Part shown: piece by piece, positions 36,377 to 45,134 of the stretch | Layout of the letters: each line of letters starts with the position of its first letter | How positions within the stretch are numbered: position 1 is the stretch's first letter | NCBI RefSeq assembly: GCF_000970285.1 | Contig: NZ_CP009516.1 | Span: 4,009,036-4,073,035, forward strand | DNA: 64,000 bases | From: Methanosarcina horonobensis HB-1 = JCM 15518 | GTDB lineage: Archaea; Halobacteriota; Methanosarcinia; Methanosarcinales; Methanosarcinaceae | Direction: 5' to 3' | Position numbers and translations under genes: made by a program | Notes under the pieces: generated by a model | Databases searched by the model: none | What the model saw: the letters and a program-made list of their open reading frames with translations, nothing else | What the model was told of the DNA's origin: nothing

Positions 36377-36583
36377 TCATTTTTTCCTGAATTCCCACTC
36401 TCCATACAGGCATGTCAAGCTTCCCAATAATCCGAAACCTAGAATAGAGTTATTTTTGTTTGATTCATTTCCACCTGAGCTACTACCGTAATCAGATTCA
36501 GAATTGTTATTATTTGAATTATTGAGTCCGATAGCGTTTATTTCTGTAGAGACTGATGGATGAGATGCCTGGTGAAATCGCAA
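36377..36583 (-). pseudogene. C-terminal tail of a secreted protein
   Basis: The 68-residue frame has an Asn/Ser/Gly-rich linker (NNSNNNNSESDYGSSSGGNE) followed by a hydrophobic helix SILGFGLLGSLTCLYG and a basic end EFRKK. This is the layout of an archaeal C-terminal surface-anchoring tail. No extracellular domain precedes it, so it appears to be the end of a lost gene, next to the PAS fragment. Confidence 0.5.
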
Positions 36584-36731
36584 TATAATATGGAGTTAAT
36601 TGGGAATCGATGCACAAGTTCTCCCGTTATTTTATCCTATGGAAAAAATATGATGGTCAAAGATTTTTTTGATCTGATTGCCGGAATTAACTTTCCATAT
36701 CTGTGAATCCAATTCCCATTTGGACTATTCT

Positions 36732-37130
36732 TCAGTTAATCCCTTTCTTATTCATGTATAAAAGGATTAAAGTGATTAAAAGTATTGTAATGTAACCTCC
36801 CGTCCCAATCGCAGTCCGATTAATTTCTATATTCAACAAGGTTGCAATTATTATTACAATAAGCCATAGGAAAAAACCCAGTAGATTACTTTTAAGACCT
36901 ATTATGTCTTCAATTCTCTTTTTTTCGTCAATTACTTTTCTTGAGACTATATAATGCCCCAGTATTATGAAGAAAACGATAAGACCAGTATTGAACCCAA
37001 ACAACTATTTGATTAGAAAAATGTAATACATCGCTCGCCCTAATAGACAAAGTGAACATAATAAAACTAAATACAATGCCTAACAGAAGTCCCCAAATCT
37101 CTTCTCAGGTTTGAGTTTTTGTATTTTCAT
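36732..37130 (-). pseudogene. Small membrane protein gene with two frameshifts
   Basis: Starting from ATG 37130 the frame reads MKIQKLKPEKRFG, breaks at a G4 run near 37090, continues in a second frame as LLLGIVFSFIMFTLSIRASD, and breaks again near 37000 into the third segment (FNTGLIVFFIILGHYIVSRK to ILLYMNKKGIN). Joined, they give a protein of about 132 residues with four membrane helices. Two single-base changes would restore it. The last 90 residues can also be read from a TTG at 37004, but no ribosome binding site precedes that. Confidence 0.55.
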
Positions 37131-37338
37131 AAATACATCACTTTTTAAATTTAATTATATAATCATCAAATTAACCAGGGCTTACTCACTTATGATGCCA
37201 GATCAAGTACAGGAAACATCATAATTGAAATTTAAGTTTTAGAAAGTTATGAGTTTTCTACTGTTGTTTTTGTAGTTTAAACCGTAAGTCCTATTAACTT
37301 AGATTTGAAGTACGAGAGAACATAATTCAAAAATGTAA

Positions 37339-37367
37339 AAGGACGAAATTTATACAAGTTCGTCCTT
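37339..37367 (-). terminator. Hairpin downstream of the 59-residue membrane gene
   Basis: AAGGACGAA (37339-37347) pairs with TTCGTCCTT (37359-37367) across an 11-base loop. It lies about 50 bases past the stop of the minus-strand gene at 37420 and could mark its transcript end or stabilise its 3' end. Confidence 0.35.
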
Positions 37368-37419
37368 GTGCTGCATCATTCATGATGTATGTTTATGGGT
37401 TTGAGATCTTCTCTTTTAA

Positions 37420-37599
37420 TTATTGTTTTTCTGAATATTCTTTAACAGCTACTGATAATATTACAAGTATCAACGTAAGAGATAATAAATTTGAACTATA
37501 GTTATCTTCAAACCATGAAAGGTACACATTATATAACGCCATAACTATGGCTATTAGTGATAACACATGCCATACCATATTAACTAACTTTTTTCCCAT
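37420..37599 (-). CDS. 59-residue two-helix membrane protein
   Basis: This short gene has an ATG at 37599 preceded by AAGGGA at good spacing. The product starts MGKKLVNMVWHVLSLIAIVM, has a polar loop LSWFEDNYSSN, a second helix LLSLTLILVILSVAV, and ends KEYSEKQ. The helix-loop-helix pattern with charged ends is typical of real small membrane proteins and is not expected from random AT-rich DNA. Function is unknown. The neighbours on both sides are decayed small membrane-protein genes, so this may be the survivor of a small family. Confidence 0.55.
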   Translation of the reverse strand: MGKKLVNMVWHVLSLIAIVMALYNVYLSWFEDNYSSNLLSLTLILVILSVAVKEYSEKQ

Positions 37600-37702
37600 T
37601 GTAATCCCTTAAAACTTAATTGGGTCAAACGGAATGAAGCGGCTACCTGCATTGCTTTGCGTCTTTATTCAATTGTAGAAATATTGGATTTTAAGGCCGT
37701 CT

Positions 37703-37902
37703 CTAAGACAATTTGCTGTAACGATTTACGATATAAGTGATCAGGATTATGATTAAGTATATGATGAGAGATTCAATAAAAGTTCCAACAACTACGCCCA
37801 TAATAGTTGATAAATCAGCAGGTACAATCACGAAGAACGAATTAAAAATTAAAAAAAGGCGAAGCAAGCGATAAATAATATTCCATAACTTGATTTTTTC
37901 AT
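37703..37902 (-). pseudogene. Small membrane protein gene with one frameshift in a T run
   Basis: From ATG 37902 the frame reads MKKSSYGILFIACFAFF and stops at a T7 run near 37850. Adding one T continues it as LIFNSFFVIVPADLSTIMGV and a second long helix ESLIIYLIIILITYIVNRY, ending SKLS at 37703. The restored protein would have about 66 residues. Homopolymer slippage, a sequencing error or true decay could explain it. Confidence 0.45.
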
Positions 37903-38252
37903 TATAAATTCTTTTTACCTAATCCTTTATAAGTTTTCTATGTAAATTTTCAAACTATTCGTTTTTAGAATTCATTCAAAGCGGTAATTATCCTTGGTCT
38001 TGTTTGTTTGATAATCTGGCGAAAGATTATAAATATATGTAATTTGCTCATTCATATTCAATGACTTTAATAAAAGATAAAATGATACAATATAAAATCC
38101 TTTAACCGTAATATACTGGTAAGTAAGTGCATAACTTATGATATTCTTAATCTACTCATAGCCCCAAAACTGTGAGAGTGCCAGAAGATTGGTACGTTCT
38201 TATCTCCGCCATTTGGGAGAATATAGGGTTGGAATTCATCCGACTCTGGATA
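37903..38252. other. Gene-free AT-rich region
   Basis: No intact gene. Near 38160-38220 a plus-strand frame (VPEDWYVLISAIWENIGLEF) has coding-like composition but no start and no recognisable family; it may be a remnant. Confidence 0.35.
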
Positions 38253-38936
38253 TCACAAAACATACCAGTCAGTATCATCCACAGAGAAGTCTTCCTTTAA
38301 GCCTACTTCCCTTCTGGGAAGCCCGAATGCGTCGGTAATTGCGTCGGAAAGGTCCTGAAGGTACTCTTTAGATGAGAGGCTGTTGTAGATGAAGGGTTTA
38401 TCGGGCTGAGTCATCTTCTGGATTGTAGATTCCCTCGGGACAACATCCACTTTAATGTCAACCATTTCCAGAGCTTTTTCCATTGCAGTCCTGAAGTCCC
38501 CGATGCAGTAGGCTATCCTGTGTCTGTAGTTTTCCCTTGTTTTTTCAAGATAAGCGGCAATCCTCTCGCTTTCGATTTTTATGAAGTCCCTTTTGATCTT
38601 TGTCACGTTGCACTTGCCCATCATAAAAGTATAGTTCATAAAGGGATATTGAGTATCAAGTTCCCTTGGAGCGATCCCGCAGGTTCCGAAGGTTACTATA
38701 TGCACATCCTCGGGTTTTAAAATCCCAAAGATTATCCTGTCAAACTTTTTATGGGACGGGCTTTCATGGTAAGGCTTTCTCTTGGCGCAGGGAACAAAAA
38801 TACATACTTCCCTGAAAGGAGCTTCATACTCGGTGAGAACCCAGTCATTGGCTCTTATCATGTCAGGATGATAAATTATTCTCTCGGTATCAAGAGGTTC
38901 TCTGGAACGTTCGTCTTCAGGGATAATTGGCTTCAT
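38253..38936 (-). CDS. Stand-alone DUF5591-domain protein
   Basis: The 227-residue protein resembles the DUF5591 domain that, in archaeosine synthase and related tRNA-guanine transglycosylase paralogues, sits next to the catalytic and PUA domains. The diagnostic segment is VCIFVPCAKRKPYHESPSHK (about residues 45-64), where Cys and the basic KRKPY are conserved. Other conserved parts are TFGTCGIAPRELDTQYPFMN and IAYCIGDFRTAMEKAL. No transglycosylase or PUA domain is attached. The ATG at 38936 lies about 35 bases downstream of an AT-rich TATATATA-like tract on the same strand. A role in tRNA modification or nucleic-acid binding is inferred from the domain only. Confidence 0.7.
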   Translation of the reverse strand: MKPIIPEDERSREPLDTERIIYHPDMIRANDWVLTEYEAPFREVCIFVPCAKRKPYHESPSHKKFDRIIFGILKPEDVHIVTFGTCGIAPRELDTQYPFMNYTFMMGKCNVTKIKRDFIKIESERIAAYLEKTRENYRHRIAYCIGDFRTAMEKALEMVDIKVDVVPRESTIQKMTQPDKPFIYNSLSSKEYLQDLSDAITDAFGLPRREVGLKEDFSVDDTDWYVL

Positions 38937-39338
38937 AAGACCTCAGAGCTTATTGAGCCTGGAAATTATATATATAATTTCCTGAGCAGAATCTCTCTGG
39001 GCTTGTTATGTTTTTTTGAAAACAACCGGAAAAGATATAACTGAATATTTAGCACATACTACCGGACGAAAGTGATATGATTTAAGAGAGATAAATAAGT
39101 TTATAAATATATTCATCAATATTGATAGCTAAAAACACATAAAGGTAATTAACCTAATAATAATTAACGAAACTGAGGAGTATGCTTTTGAAAGCAAGTC
39201 TGGAGACCGGAACAAGGTTTTCTATTTTGTAAGCATCTCAGTCTACCCTTAAGTAATTCCTGAACATGCTGCCGGTATCCTCAAAGAACTAAAAAATTCT
39301 AAAAACAACAGGGCGAACTGTCCTTAAATAGTGGTTTT
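38937..39338. other. Divergent intergenic region with a possible gene remnant
   Basis: It contains the promoter of the minus-strand DUF5591 gene (AATTATATATATAATTT near 38964-38980, itself palindromic). A plus-strand TATA box TTTATAAATATA lies near 39100. The part from 39130 on may be a remnant and is listed separately. Confidence 0.45.
39130..39327 (+). pseudogene. Possible gene remnant interrupted by one stop
   Basis: One plus-strand frame reads INETEEYAFESKSGDRNKVF, continues YFVSISVYP, meets TAA, and resumes VIPEHAAGILKELKNSKNN before stopping again. Composition is that of real coding sequence, but there is no start codon with a ribosome binding site and I recognise no family. A TATA box lies about 30 bases upstream, so the segment could instead be leader RNA of the regulator gene at 39339. 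Confidence 0.25.
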
Positions 39339-39749
39339 ATGGCGAATTCTATTCATGAAATGATCAGAGCAAGCTTCAGATGCGAGGACATGGTAAAATG
39401 TGTGCTCGGCTTGAAATCCCTTGATATCGATGCATACAAGGCTCTGCTTATGCATGGACCCCTGACGGCAGAAAGACTGGGAGAGATTCTTAACAGGGAA
39501 AGGAGCACTGCGTACCGTTCTCTGCAGAACCTTATAGCCTGCGGAATTGTTTACAGGGAAACAAGATCCATCGACAGCGGAGGATACTATTATGAATATG
39601 TAGCCATCGAGCCTCAGGAAATGAAGCAGATGGTTAAGAAGAACGTTGACGAATGGTACAATCAGATGAACGAACTGATTGAAAAACTTGATGATAAAGT
39701 AAGTGTCCTCGTCATGCGGATGGACGATGAGGAAGCTGAACACAAATAA
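39339..39749 (+). CDS. TrmB-type winged-helix transcription regulator
   Basis: The 136-residue protein contains an N-terminal winged helix: LDIDAYKALLMHGPLTAERL, GEILNRERSTAYRSLQNLIA, and the wing CGIVYRETRSIDSGGYYYEY. The C-terminal 50 residues form a coiled-coil-like dimerisation helix (MKQMVKKNVDEWYNQMNELI). There is no sugar-binding TrmB domain, so it is a short, single-domain member. Three cysteines lie outside the helix-turn-helix. It is transcribed alone; its target is unknown. The leader region is unusually long for an archaeal gene. Confidence 0.8.
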   Translation: MANSIHEMIRASFRCEDMVKCVLGLKSLDIDAYKALLMHGPLTAERLGEILNRERSTAYRSLQNLIACGIVYRETRSIDSGGYYYEYVAIEPQEMKQMVKKNVDEWYNQMNELIEKLDDKVSVLVMRMDDEEAEHK

Positions 39750-39829
39750 CTAGAGTAAAAATTAAAGTAAAAAGTTACATAAGTAACAGGAATAAGAAAA
39801 AGGCAGACCGAATAAAGATTCGGCCAGAT

Positions 39830-41011
39830 TTACTGTTTTAATCCGTCTACAAAGTCTCCCATTCTTTCTATTGCTTTTCTGATGTCATCCAGAGATGCTG
39901 CATAAGCACAACGAAGGAAACCTTCACCTGCTTCTCCGAATACGTCTCCGGGGATTGTAACGATTTTCTTTTCATTCAGCAGGCGTTCTGCAAAGTCAGA
40001 AGAGGAAAGACCTGTACACCCAATATAAGGGAAAGCATAGAAAGCGCCTTTAGGGTTACAGCATTCAAGTCCTATTCTGTTAAAGCCTTTTACAATAAAG
40101 TGCCTGCGCCGGTCGTATTCACGAACCATTCGTTCCATTTCCCCTTTACCGTTGCGGAGAGCCTCGATTGCTCCTACCTGAGCAGTTGTAGGAGCACAGA
40201 GCATGGAATACTGGTGGATCATCATCATTGAATGAATGATATCCGGAGCTCCCATGGCAAAACCAAGTCTTAACCCTGTCATAGCATAGGCTTTGGAAAA
40301 ACCGTTCAGCATTACAGTCCGATCCTTCATGCCTTCGAGGGAAGAGAATGGAACGTGAGTGCCTTCATAAGTCAGGCATTCATAAACTTCGTCCGAAATT
40401 ACAAATAAATCATTCTCGACAACGAGGTCCGCAATATCCTCCATTCCTTCCTGCTGCATAATTGCACCTGTAGGGTTGTTAGGGAAATTGAGGACAATTG
40501 CCTTTGTCTTGCTGGTGATTGCAGGTTTAAGAGCTTCTGCAGTAAGGCTGAAATCATCATTCCTGTGCGTGGAAACAATAACAGGCTTGCCTCCTGCCAG
40601 AATTACTGAAGGAACGTATGCCACATATGATGGCTGAACCACAATTACTTCGTCTCCGGGATTTACCACTGCCCTGATTGCTATATCAAGAGCTTCGCTT
40701 ACTCCTGTAGTAATCAGGATTTCGGATGCAGGGTCATAGTCCAGACCGTAGCGCCTATAATAGGTTCTTGTAAGTTCGTCTCTGAGTTCCGGAAGCCCGT
40801 AGTTTGAGGTATATGATGTCTGCCCTTTTTCAAGAGAATGGATACACATCTCACGGATGTGCCAGGGAGTAATGAAATCAGGCTCTCCCACACCAAGGGA
40901 GATTATATCCTCAAGTCCGGAAACCAGATCAAAAAAACGGCGTATTCCCGATGGAGGGATACTCTTTACAGCTTCCGCAATGAATTTTGAAGGATCGCAT
41001 GGAGGTCTCAA
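39830..41011 (-). CDS. Class I/II PLP aminotransferase
   Basis: The 393-residue protein belongs to the aspartate aminotransferase fold-type I family, subgroup I-gamma. Visible motifs are SLGVGEPDF, TSYTSNYGLPELRDELTRTY, LNFPNNPTGA with the substrate-orienting Asn, SDEVYECLTYEG, and the PLP lysine in NGFSKAYAMTGLRLGF. The arginine that binds the substrate carboxylate is in FLRCAYA. Related archaeal enzymes use aspartate, alanine or aromatic amino acids; I cannot tell which applies. The Lrp-type regulator lies directly upstream on the same strand, about 80 bases away, and is a good candidate to control it in response to an amino acid. Confidence 0.9.
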   Translation of the reverse strand: MRPPCDPSKFIAEAVKSIPPSGIRRFFDLVSGLEDIISLGVGEPDFITPWHIREMCIHSLEKGQTSYTSNYGLPELRDELTRTYYRRYGLDYDPASEILITTGVSEALDIAIRAVVNPGDEVIVVQPSYVAYVPSVILAGGKPVIVSTHRNDDFSLTAEALKPAITSKTKAIVLNFPNNPTGAIMQQEGMEDIADLVVENDLFVISDEVYECLTYEGTHVPFSSLEGMKDRTVMLNGFSKAYAMTGLRLGFAMGAPDIIHSMMMIHQYSMLCAPTTAQVGAIEALRNGKGEMERMVREYDRRRHFIVKGFNRIGLECCNPKGAFYAFPYIGCTGLSSSDFAERLLNEKKIVTIPGDVFGEAGEGFLRCAYAASLDDIRKAIERMGDFVDGLKQ

Positions 41012-41091
41012 GCAAACACCCCTATAAAAAATTATGTGAGTTGGATAGAATATAAAACGGGATAAGAGGGATAAAGTTAAGCAGTCCCGAA

Positions 41092-41583
41092 TTAAAACGA
41101 GACAGGAAGTCTCTGAATTGTCTCCGGTTCGTGAAGGATTACCCCGTCTTCTTTATAGGTCTTCAGCACGAAATGCGTGGACGTACTCTGGACCTGGTCA
41201 AGAGTGGCGATTTTTTCTGCCACAAAAAAGGCCACATCCTTCATTGACTTCCCCCGGACTGTAAGGGAGATGTCGTAGTCCCCGGACAGAAGCCTGACAG
41301 ACCTGACTTCCGGGAACTTATAGATCCTTTCTGCAATTGCCTGATAGCCCTGGTTACGCTCGAGAGTGACCTTCAACTCAATTACGGCGTAAACATAATT
41401 TTCCCCAACCAGGTCCCAATCAACTATGGTTTTGTAGTGCCGGATAACTCCTGTTTCTTCAAGCTTTGCGATCGTCTGGGAAACTTCCTGTGCAGACGTT
41501 CCTATTAGGGTTGCGATTTCTTCCGGACTTGCTCGGGCATCATTTTCAAGAATTTCCAGTATATGTCGAATCATTTCGTCCAT
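41092..41583 (-). CDS. Lrp/AsnC-family transcription regulator
   Basis: The 163-residue protein has an N-terminal helix-turn-helix (ASPEEIATLIGTSAQEVSQT, about residues 19-38) and a C-terminal RAM ligand-binding domain (YVYAVIELKVTLERNQGYQA, and VRSVRLLSGDYDISLTVRGK). I use ATG 41583 with GGTGG five bases upstream; the in-frame GTG 41598 would add five residues without a ribosome binding site. It precedes the aminotransferase in the same direction, suggesting local control of amino-acid metabolism. Confidence 0.92.
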   Translation of the reverse strand: MDEMIRHILEILENDARASPEEIATLIGTSAQEVSQTIAKLEETGVIRHYKTIVDWDLVGENYVYAVIELKVTLERNQGYQAIAERIYKFPEVRSVRLLSGDYDISLTVRGKSMKDVAFFVAEKIATLDQVQSTSTHFVLKTYKEDGVILHEPETIQRLPVSF

Positions 41584-41653
41584 TTTGACCACCGGCACAA
41601 AGTTTAGGGAAAATTGGCACAGAACCCCGGGTTGGGGTCAGGGCTCTCTTCAA

Positions 41654-42584
<931 letters not shown>

Positions 42585-42911
42585 ATGGTCACTGAAATTT
42601 CACTTAATACTATATGCGGACATACAACAAAAGTTATAGCTACAAAAGAAGGCAAAAACACCCATGTGCATATCAAAACCACCTGTGAAAAACTCAGGAA
42701 ATGGGGTACGCATTTTGATATGGGCATGAAAGATCTTATGGGCGGCCCGGATACCGTGCTTGCCCAGAAAATGGCTGAAGCTCCTCTTACTCCCACCTGT
42801 CTTGTCCCGGCTACAGTAATGAATGCCTGCTGGCTCGAAAACGGCATGATCTCTAAAAACCTTGCCAGGGAAATGGGAAAAATGGAGATTATTTTTGACA
42901 AACTTGAGTGA
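42585..42911 (+). CDS. Small Cys-containing protein, unknown
   Basis: The 108-residue protein has four cysteines: ICGHTT, TTCEKLRKWG, LTPTCLVPAT and NACWLENGMIS. Together with nearby His residues (CGH, HVHI) they suggest metal or cluster binding. There is no signal or membrane segment. The ATG is preceded by AGAGGAGG at good spacing, so expression is likely strong. I believe similar proteins occur in other methanogens, but I cannot name a function. Its 3' end overlaps the possible small gene at 42895. Confidence 0.7.
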   Translation: MVTEISLNTICGHTTKVIATKEGKNTHVHIKTTCEKLRKWGTHFDMGMKDLMGGPDTVLAQKMAEAPLTPTCLVPATVMNACWLENGMISKNLAREMGKMEIIFDKLE

Positions 42912-43077
42912 GGATTCTTGTCAAATCCTCCTTAATTTACTTCCTGTCCAGGCAAGAAGCTGTCTAAAGCAGGAAACTGAGAACGGCATAACTGGCTTAA
43001 AAATTAAGAGTACTGCGAAAAACTTCCTTTCAGAATCAGAACTCGAGAATATTTATATCGAATCTGGTTGTGTATAA
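42895..43077 (+). CDS. Possible coupled 60-residue protein
   Basis: A TTG at 42895 opens a 60-codon frame that overlaps the end of the preceding gene by 17 bases. GGAG lies seven bases before it, within the upstream gene. The product reads MTNLSEDSCQILLNLLPVQA and continues with charged, coding-like sequence (KQETENGITGLKIKSTAKNF) to the end at ESGCV. There is no homologue I recognise. It could be a real translationally coupled partner or the remnant of a longer gene. Confidence 0.4.
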   Translation: MTNLSEDSCQILLNLLPVQARSCLKQETENGITGLKIKSTAKNFLSESELENIYIESGCV

Positions 43078-43172
43078 TTTAGTCAAAACTCAACAAATAT
43101 ACATATAATAAAATAATATACAATTGTTTTTTCAAATTGGTTTTTCTATAAATTCATACCCTGAGTGATAAA

Positions 43173-43859
43173 ATGGACATAAAAGAAATTAACAGCTACG
43201 GACAGGAAATGATCGAGTGTCTTAAACTCACAACTTCTCCAGTTGCGGTTAAACTGGTCCCGAAGGGAGAAAAAGTTCCGGAAGGAATTAAAAAGGCGGA
43301 TGAGGGAATGAGACACTGCCAGTTCATCGACCGGGTGAGAAAAACCGGAGAGGAGCTATACACTCTGGGAGAAGACCAGATGTGCAAAGGCGGAGCAGGT
43401 GTCATGGGCCTTGGAGCACTCCCTCCGAAAGTCGCAAGCGGAGAGTTTTATTATAAAGGCTTAAAGCAGTTCAGCACCCAGGAGGCTGCAAAGCTCACTA
43501 TAGAAATGGTGCCGACACTGGCTCCGGACTCTACGGAGGCTGTCCTGTATGCCTCCCTTGAAAAGGTTACGTTCATGCCGGATCTTGTACTGATAATCTG
43601 CAACCCGAAGCAGATAATGCTACTCACCCAGGCTTACATGTATAAAACCGGAGGCAGGCTTGAAGTCAGTTTCGCAGGCAAACAGAGCCTCTGTTCCGAT
43701 GGTGTGGTGCAGGCTAAAGAAGGTGAAATAGGAGTTACAGTAGGCTGCAGCGGTAGCAGGGCTTATACAGAAATTACAGACGACGAAATGACAATGGGCA
43801 TCCCGATCGACTTCCTTCCCGACATCGCAGCCGGACTTAAGGAAATCTGCCCTAACTGA
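43173..43859 (+). CDS. DUF169-family protein
   Basis: The 228-residue protein matches the DUF169 pattern: LTTSPVAVKLVPKGEKVPEG near the N-terminus, then MRHCQFIDRVR, EDQMCKGGAGVMGLGALPPK and a C-terminal VGCSGSRAYTEITDDEMTMG. Conserved cysteines (HCQF, QMCKGG, LCSDG, GCSG) are spaced for a metal or Fe-S site. DUF169 proteins are widespread in methanogens and anaerobes and have no firmly assigned activity known to me. It follows the small genes at 42.6-43.1 kb on the same strand after about 95 AT-rich bases, which may hold its own promoter. Confidence 0.85.
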   Translation: MDIKEINSYGQEMIECLKLTTSPVAVKLVPKGEKVPEGIKKADEGMRHCQFIDRVRKTGEELYTLGEDQMCKGGAGVMGLGALPPKVASGEFYYKGLKQFSTQEAAKLTIEMVPTLAPDSTEAVLYASLEKVTFMPDLVLIICNPKQIMLLTQAYMYKTGGRLEVSFAGKQSLCSDGVVQAKEGEIGVTVGCSGSRAYTEITDDEMTMGIPIDFLPDIAAGLKEICPN

Positions 43860-44038
43860 GTATAAAACCTGCTTCATTTAAATATAAATTCCTCCATGCT
43901 TAAGCCCTATACAGGGTGAGCTATTGATCAAATATAACATAGTAGACACAGCCTATTTGTTATATTTGAGAACTATTTTTCTACTTCACTTTAGTAATTG
44001 CCCGTCAGTGACTTTTTATTAACAGAGCCAATAACACT
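43860..44038. other. Spacer before a hairpin cluster
   Basis: No gene. AACATAGTAGACACAGCCTA is flanked by ATATTT/AAATATA-type sequences: GATCAAATATAACATAG and GTTATATTTGAG form an imperfect inverted repeat near 43926-43972. Confidence 0.35.
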
Positions 44039-44133
44039 CCCGAGGTGCAATTCGGGAAGGACAGCGGACTGTTGCGATGTAATCGCAACTACAAGAAAAA
44101 TCATCGATTTTTCTGTCCCGAGGCACATTCGGG
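44039..44133. repeat. Cluster of four short palindromes
   Basis: In order: CCCGAGGTGCAATTCGGG, GTTGCGATGTAATCGCAAC, GAAAAATCATCGATTTTTC and CCCGAGGCACATTCGGG. The first and last are near-identical hairpins in direct orientation and bracket the other two. The cluster ends 20 bases beyond the stop of the minus-strand flavoprotein gene. It could be that gene's 3' end structure, a small RNA or a mobile-element relic. Confidence 0.6.
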
Positions 44134-44153
44134 CGTGAAAAAGGATAAACTAT

Positions 44154-44705
44154 TTAAATATGAGTGCCGAAAGCTTGTGCTTTAGCCAACCAATCCCCTT
44201 GTAAAACGTCTCCTTTTGCTGCTACACTGGTAGCTATTAAGATACCTCTGTCTTTCCATTTCATATAATCTGCCGTATACTTGTAAGTATCTATGGCACC
44301 ACTAAAAAATCGTTCTTCATCGCACTCTCCGCACATAATCAAAGCAGATTCCTTTATATTAAGCGATTTTTTACAGTTATCCACACAATAGGCACAAAAT
44401 CTGTCAATCACAGCCTTCAACTGTGCAGAAATCCCAAAAAAATACAAAGGAGAAACCAGTACAAGCATATCTGCGCTTTCGAGCAGTGGTTCAATCTCTG
44501 CCATATCATCACACTGAATGCAGGCTCCATCCTTTGTCCAGCACATGATACAGGCCTTACATCCACTAATATTGAGTTTTGCCACTTCGATTTTGTTTAC
44601 TGTATGCCCTTTTTCCTGTGCTCCTTTCATAAAGGCATCTGCCAGCATATCGCTATTCCCGTTCTTTCGTGGACTACCAGTAAGTATCAGTATTTTTTTA
44701 TTCAT
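44154..44705 (-). CDS. Iron-sulfur flavoprotein (Isf-like)
   Basis: The 183-residue protein has the flavodoxin-like FMN fold of NADPH-dependent FMN reductases: ILILTGSPRKNGNSDMLADA at the N-terminus and LVLVSPLYFFGISAQLKAVI. The compact motif CKACIMCWTKDGACIQC (C-x2-C-x2-C-x6-C, about residues 45-61) binds a 4Fe-4S cluster in Methanosarcina Isf proteins. Isf family members take electrons from ferredoxin and can reduce O2 or peroxide. ATG 44705 follows GGAG by nine bases. Additional C-terminal cysteines (CAYCVDNCKK, MCGECDEE) are notable. The start overlaps an acetyltransferase remnant. Confidence 0.85.
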   Translation of the reverse strand: MNKKILILTGSPRKNGNSDMLADAFMKGAQEKGHTVNKIEVAKLNISGCKACIMCWTKDGACIQCDDMAEIEPLLESADMLVLVSPLYFFGISAQLKAVIDRFCAYCVDNCKKSLNIKESALIMCGECDEERFFSGAIDTYKYTADYMKWKDRGILIATSVAAKGDVLQGDWLAKAQAFGTHI

Positions 44706-45010
44706 TACATAGCATCTCCAGAAAACTACTTTTATCTTTTTCAGTAATTTTATTTTTCGCTCTGCACGGATTGCCAACAGCTACTACATTAACCGGAACA
44801 TCTTTTGTCACTACACTCCCGGAACCGATGACTGTGCCATCGCCAATGGAAAAACCCGGATTCACAATAGAGCTACACCAAACCAAACATTGTTGCCTAT
44901 GAAAATAGGAGTGGCATGTTCCAGCCGAGTATTCCGTACATCGGAACGCATGGGATGTCCTGCATATGATTGCAGTAGAAAGCAGCCATTCCATATAGTC
45001 GTCATATATG
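44698..45010 (-). pseudogene. Remnant of a hexapeptide O-acetyltransferase
   Basis: The C-terminal frame reads NPGFSIGDGTVIGSGSVVTK then DVPVNVVAVGNPCRAKNKI, the left-handed beta-helix end of the maltose/galactoside acetyltransferase family. Upstream the homology shifts frame near 44880 (sequence such as FIGNNVWFG can be read in another frame). The N-terminal half is missing, and an IS200/IS605-type end begins about 30 bases further on. It is therefore truncated and frameshifted. Confidence 0.75.
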
Positions 45011-45039
45011 TTTTTGGTTTTCAAGAGTGCTGGGAAGCC

Positions 45040-45092
45040 AGTCAACTACCCCTCTCTGCCCGCTGATGCGGTCGAGGAGGGAGTCTCCTGCT
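45040..45092. mobile_element. Solo IS200/IS605-type end
   Basis: GTCAACTACCCCTCTCTGCC, a short loop, then GAGGAGGGAGTCTCCTGC forms a stem like that at 12284-12324; both share the ACTACCCCTC arm and a CTCC/CTTCCTG arm. It lies between a truncated acetyltransferase gene and nob1, with no transposase. Confidence 0.5.
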
Positions 45093-45134
45093 TATGAGGA
45101 TGAATTATATACTAACAAGGAAAAGAGAAAGAAA

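Noticed and set aside
37283-37297. Second copy of the 126-bp MITE
   Set aside because: Only about 13 bases of one end (CGTAAGTCCTATT) are present, without a partner end, so it is noted only as a possible relic.
39130-39327. In-frame TAA as a recoded codon
   Set aside because: Methanosarcina recodes TAG (pyrrolysine), not TAA; decay or non-coding leader is simpler.
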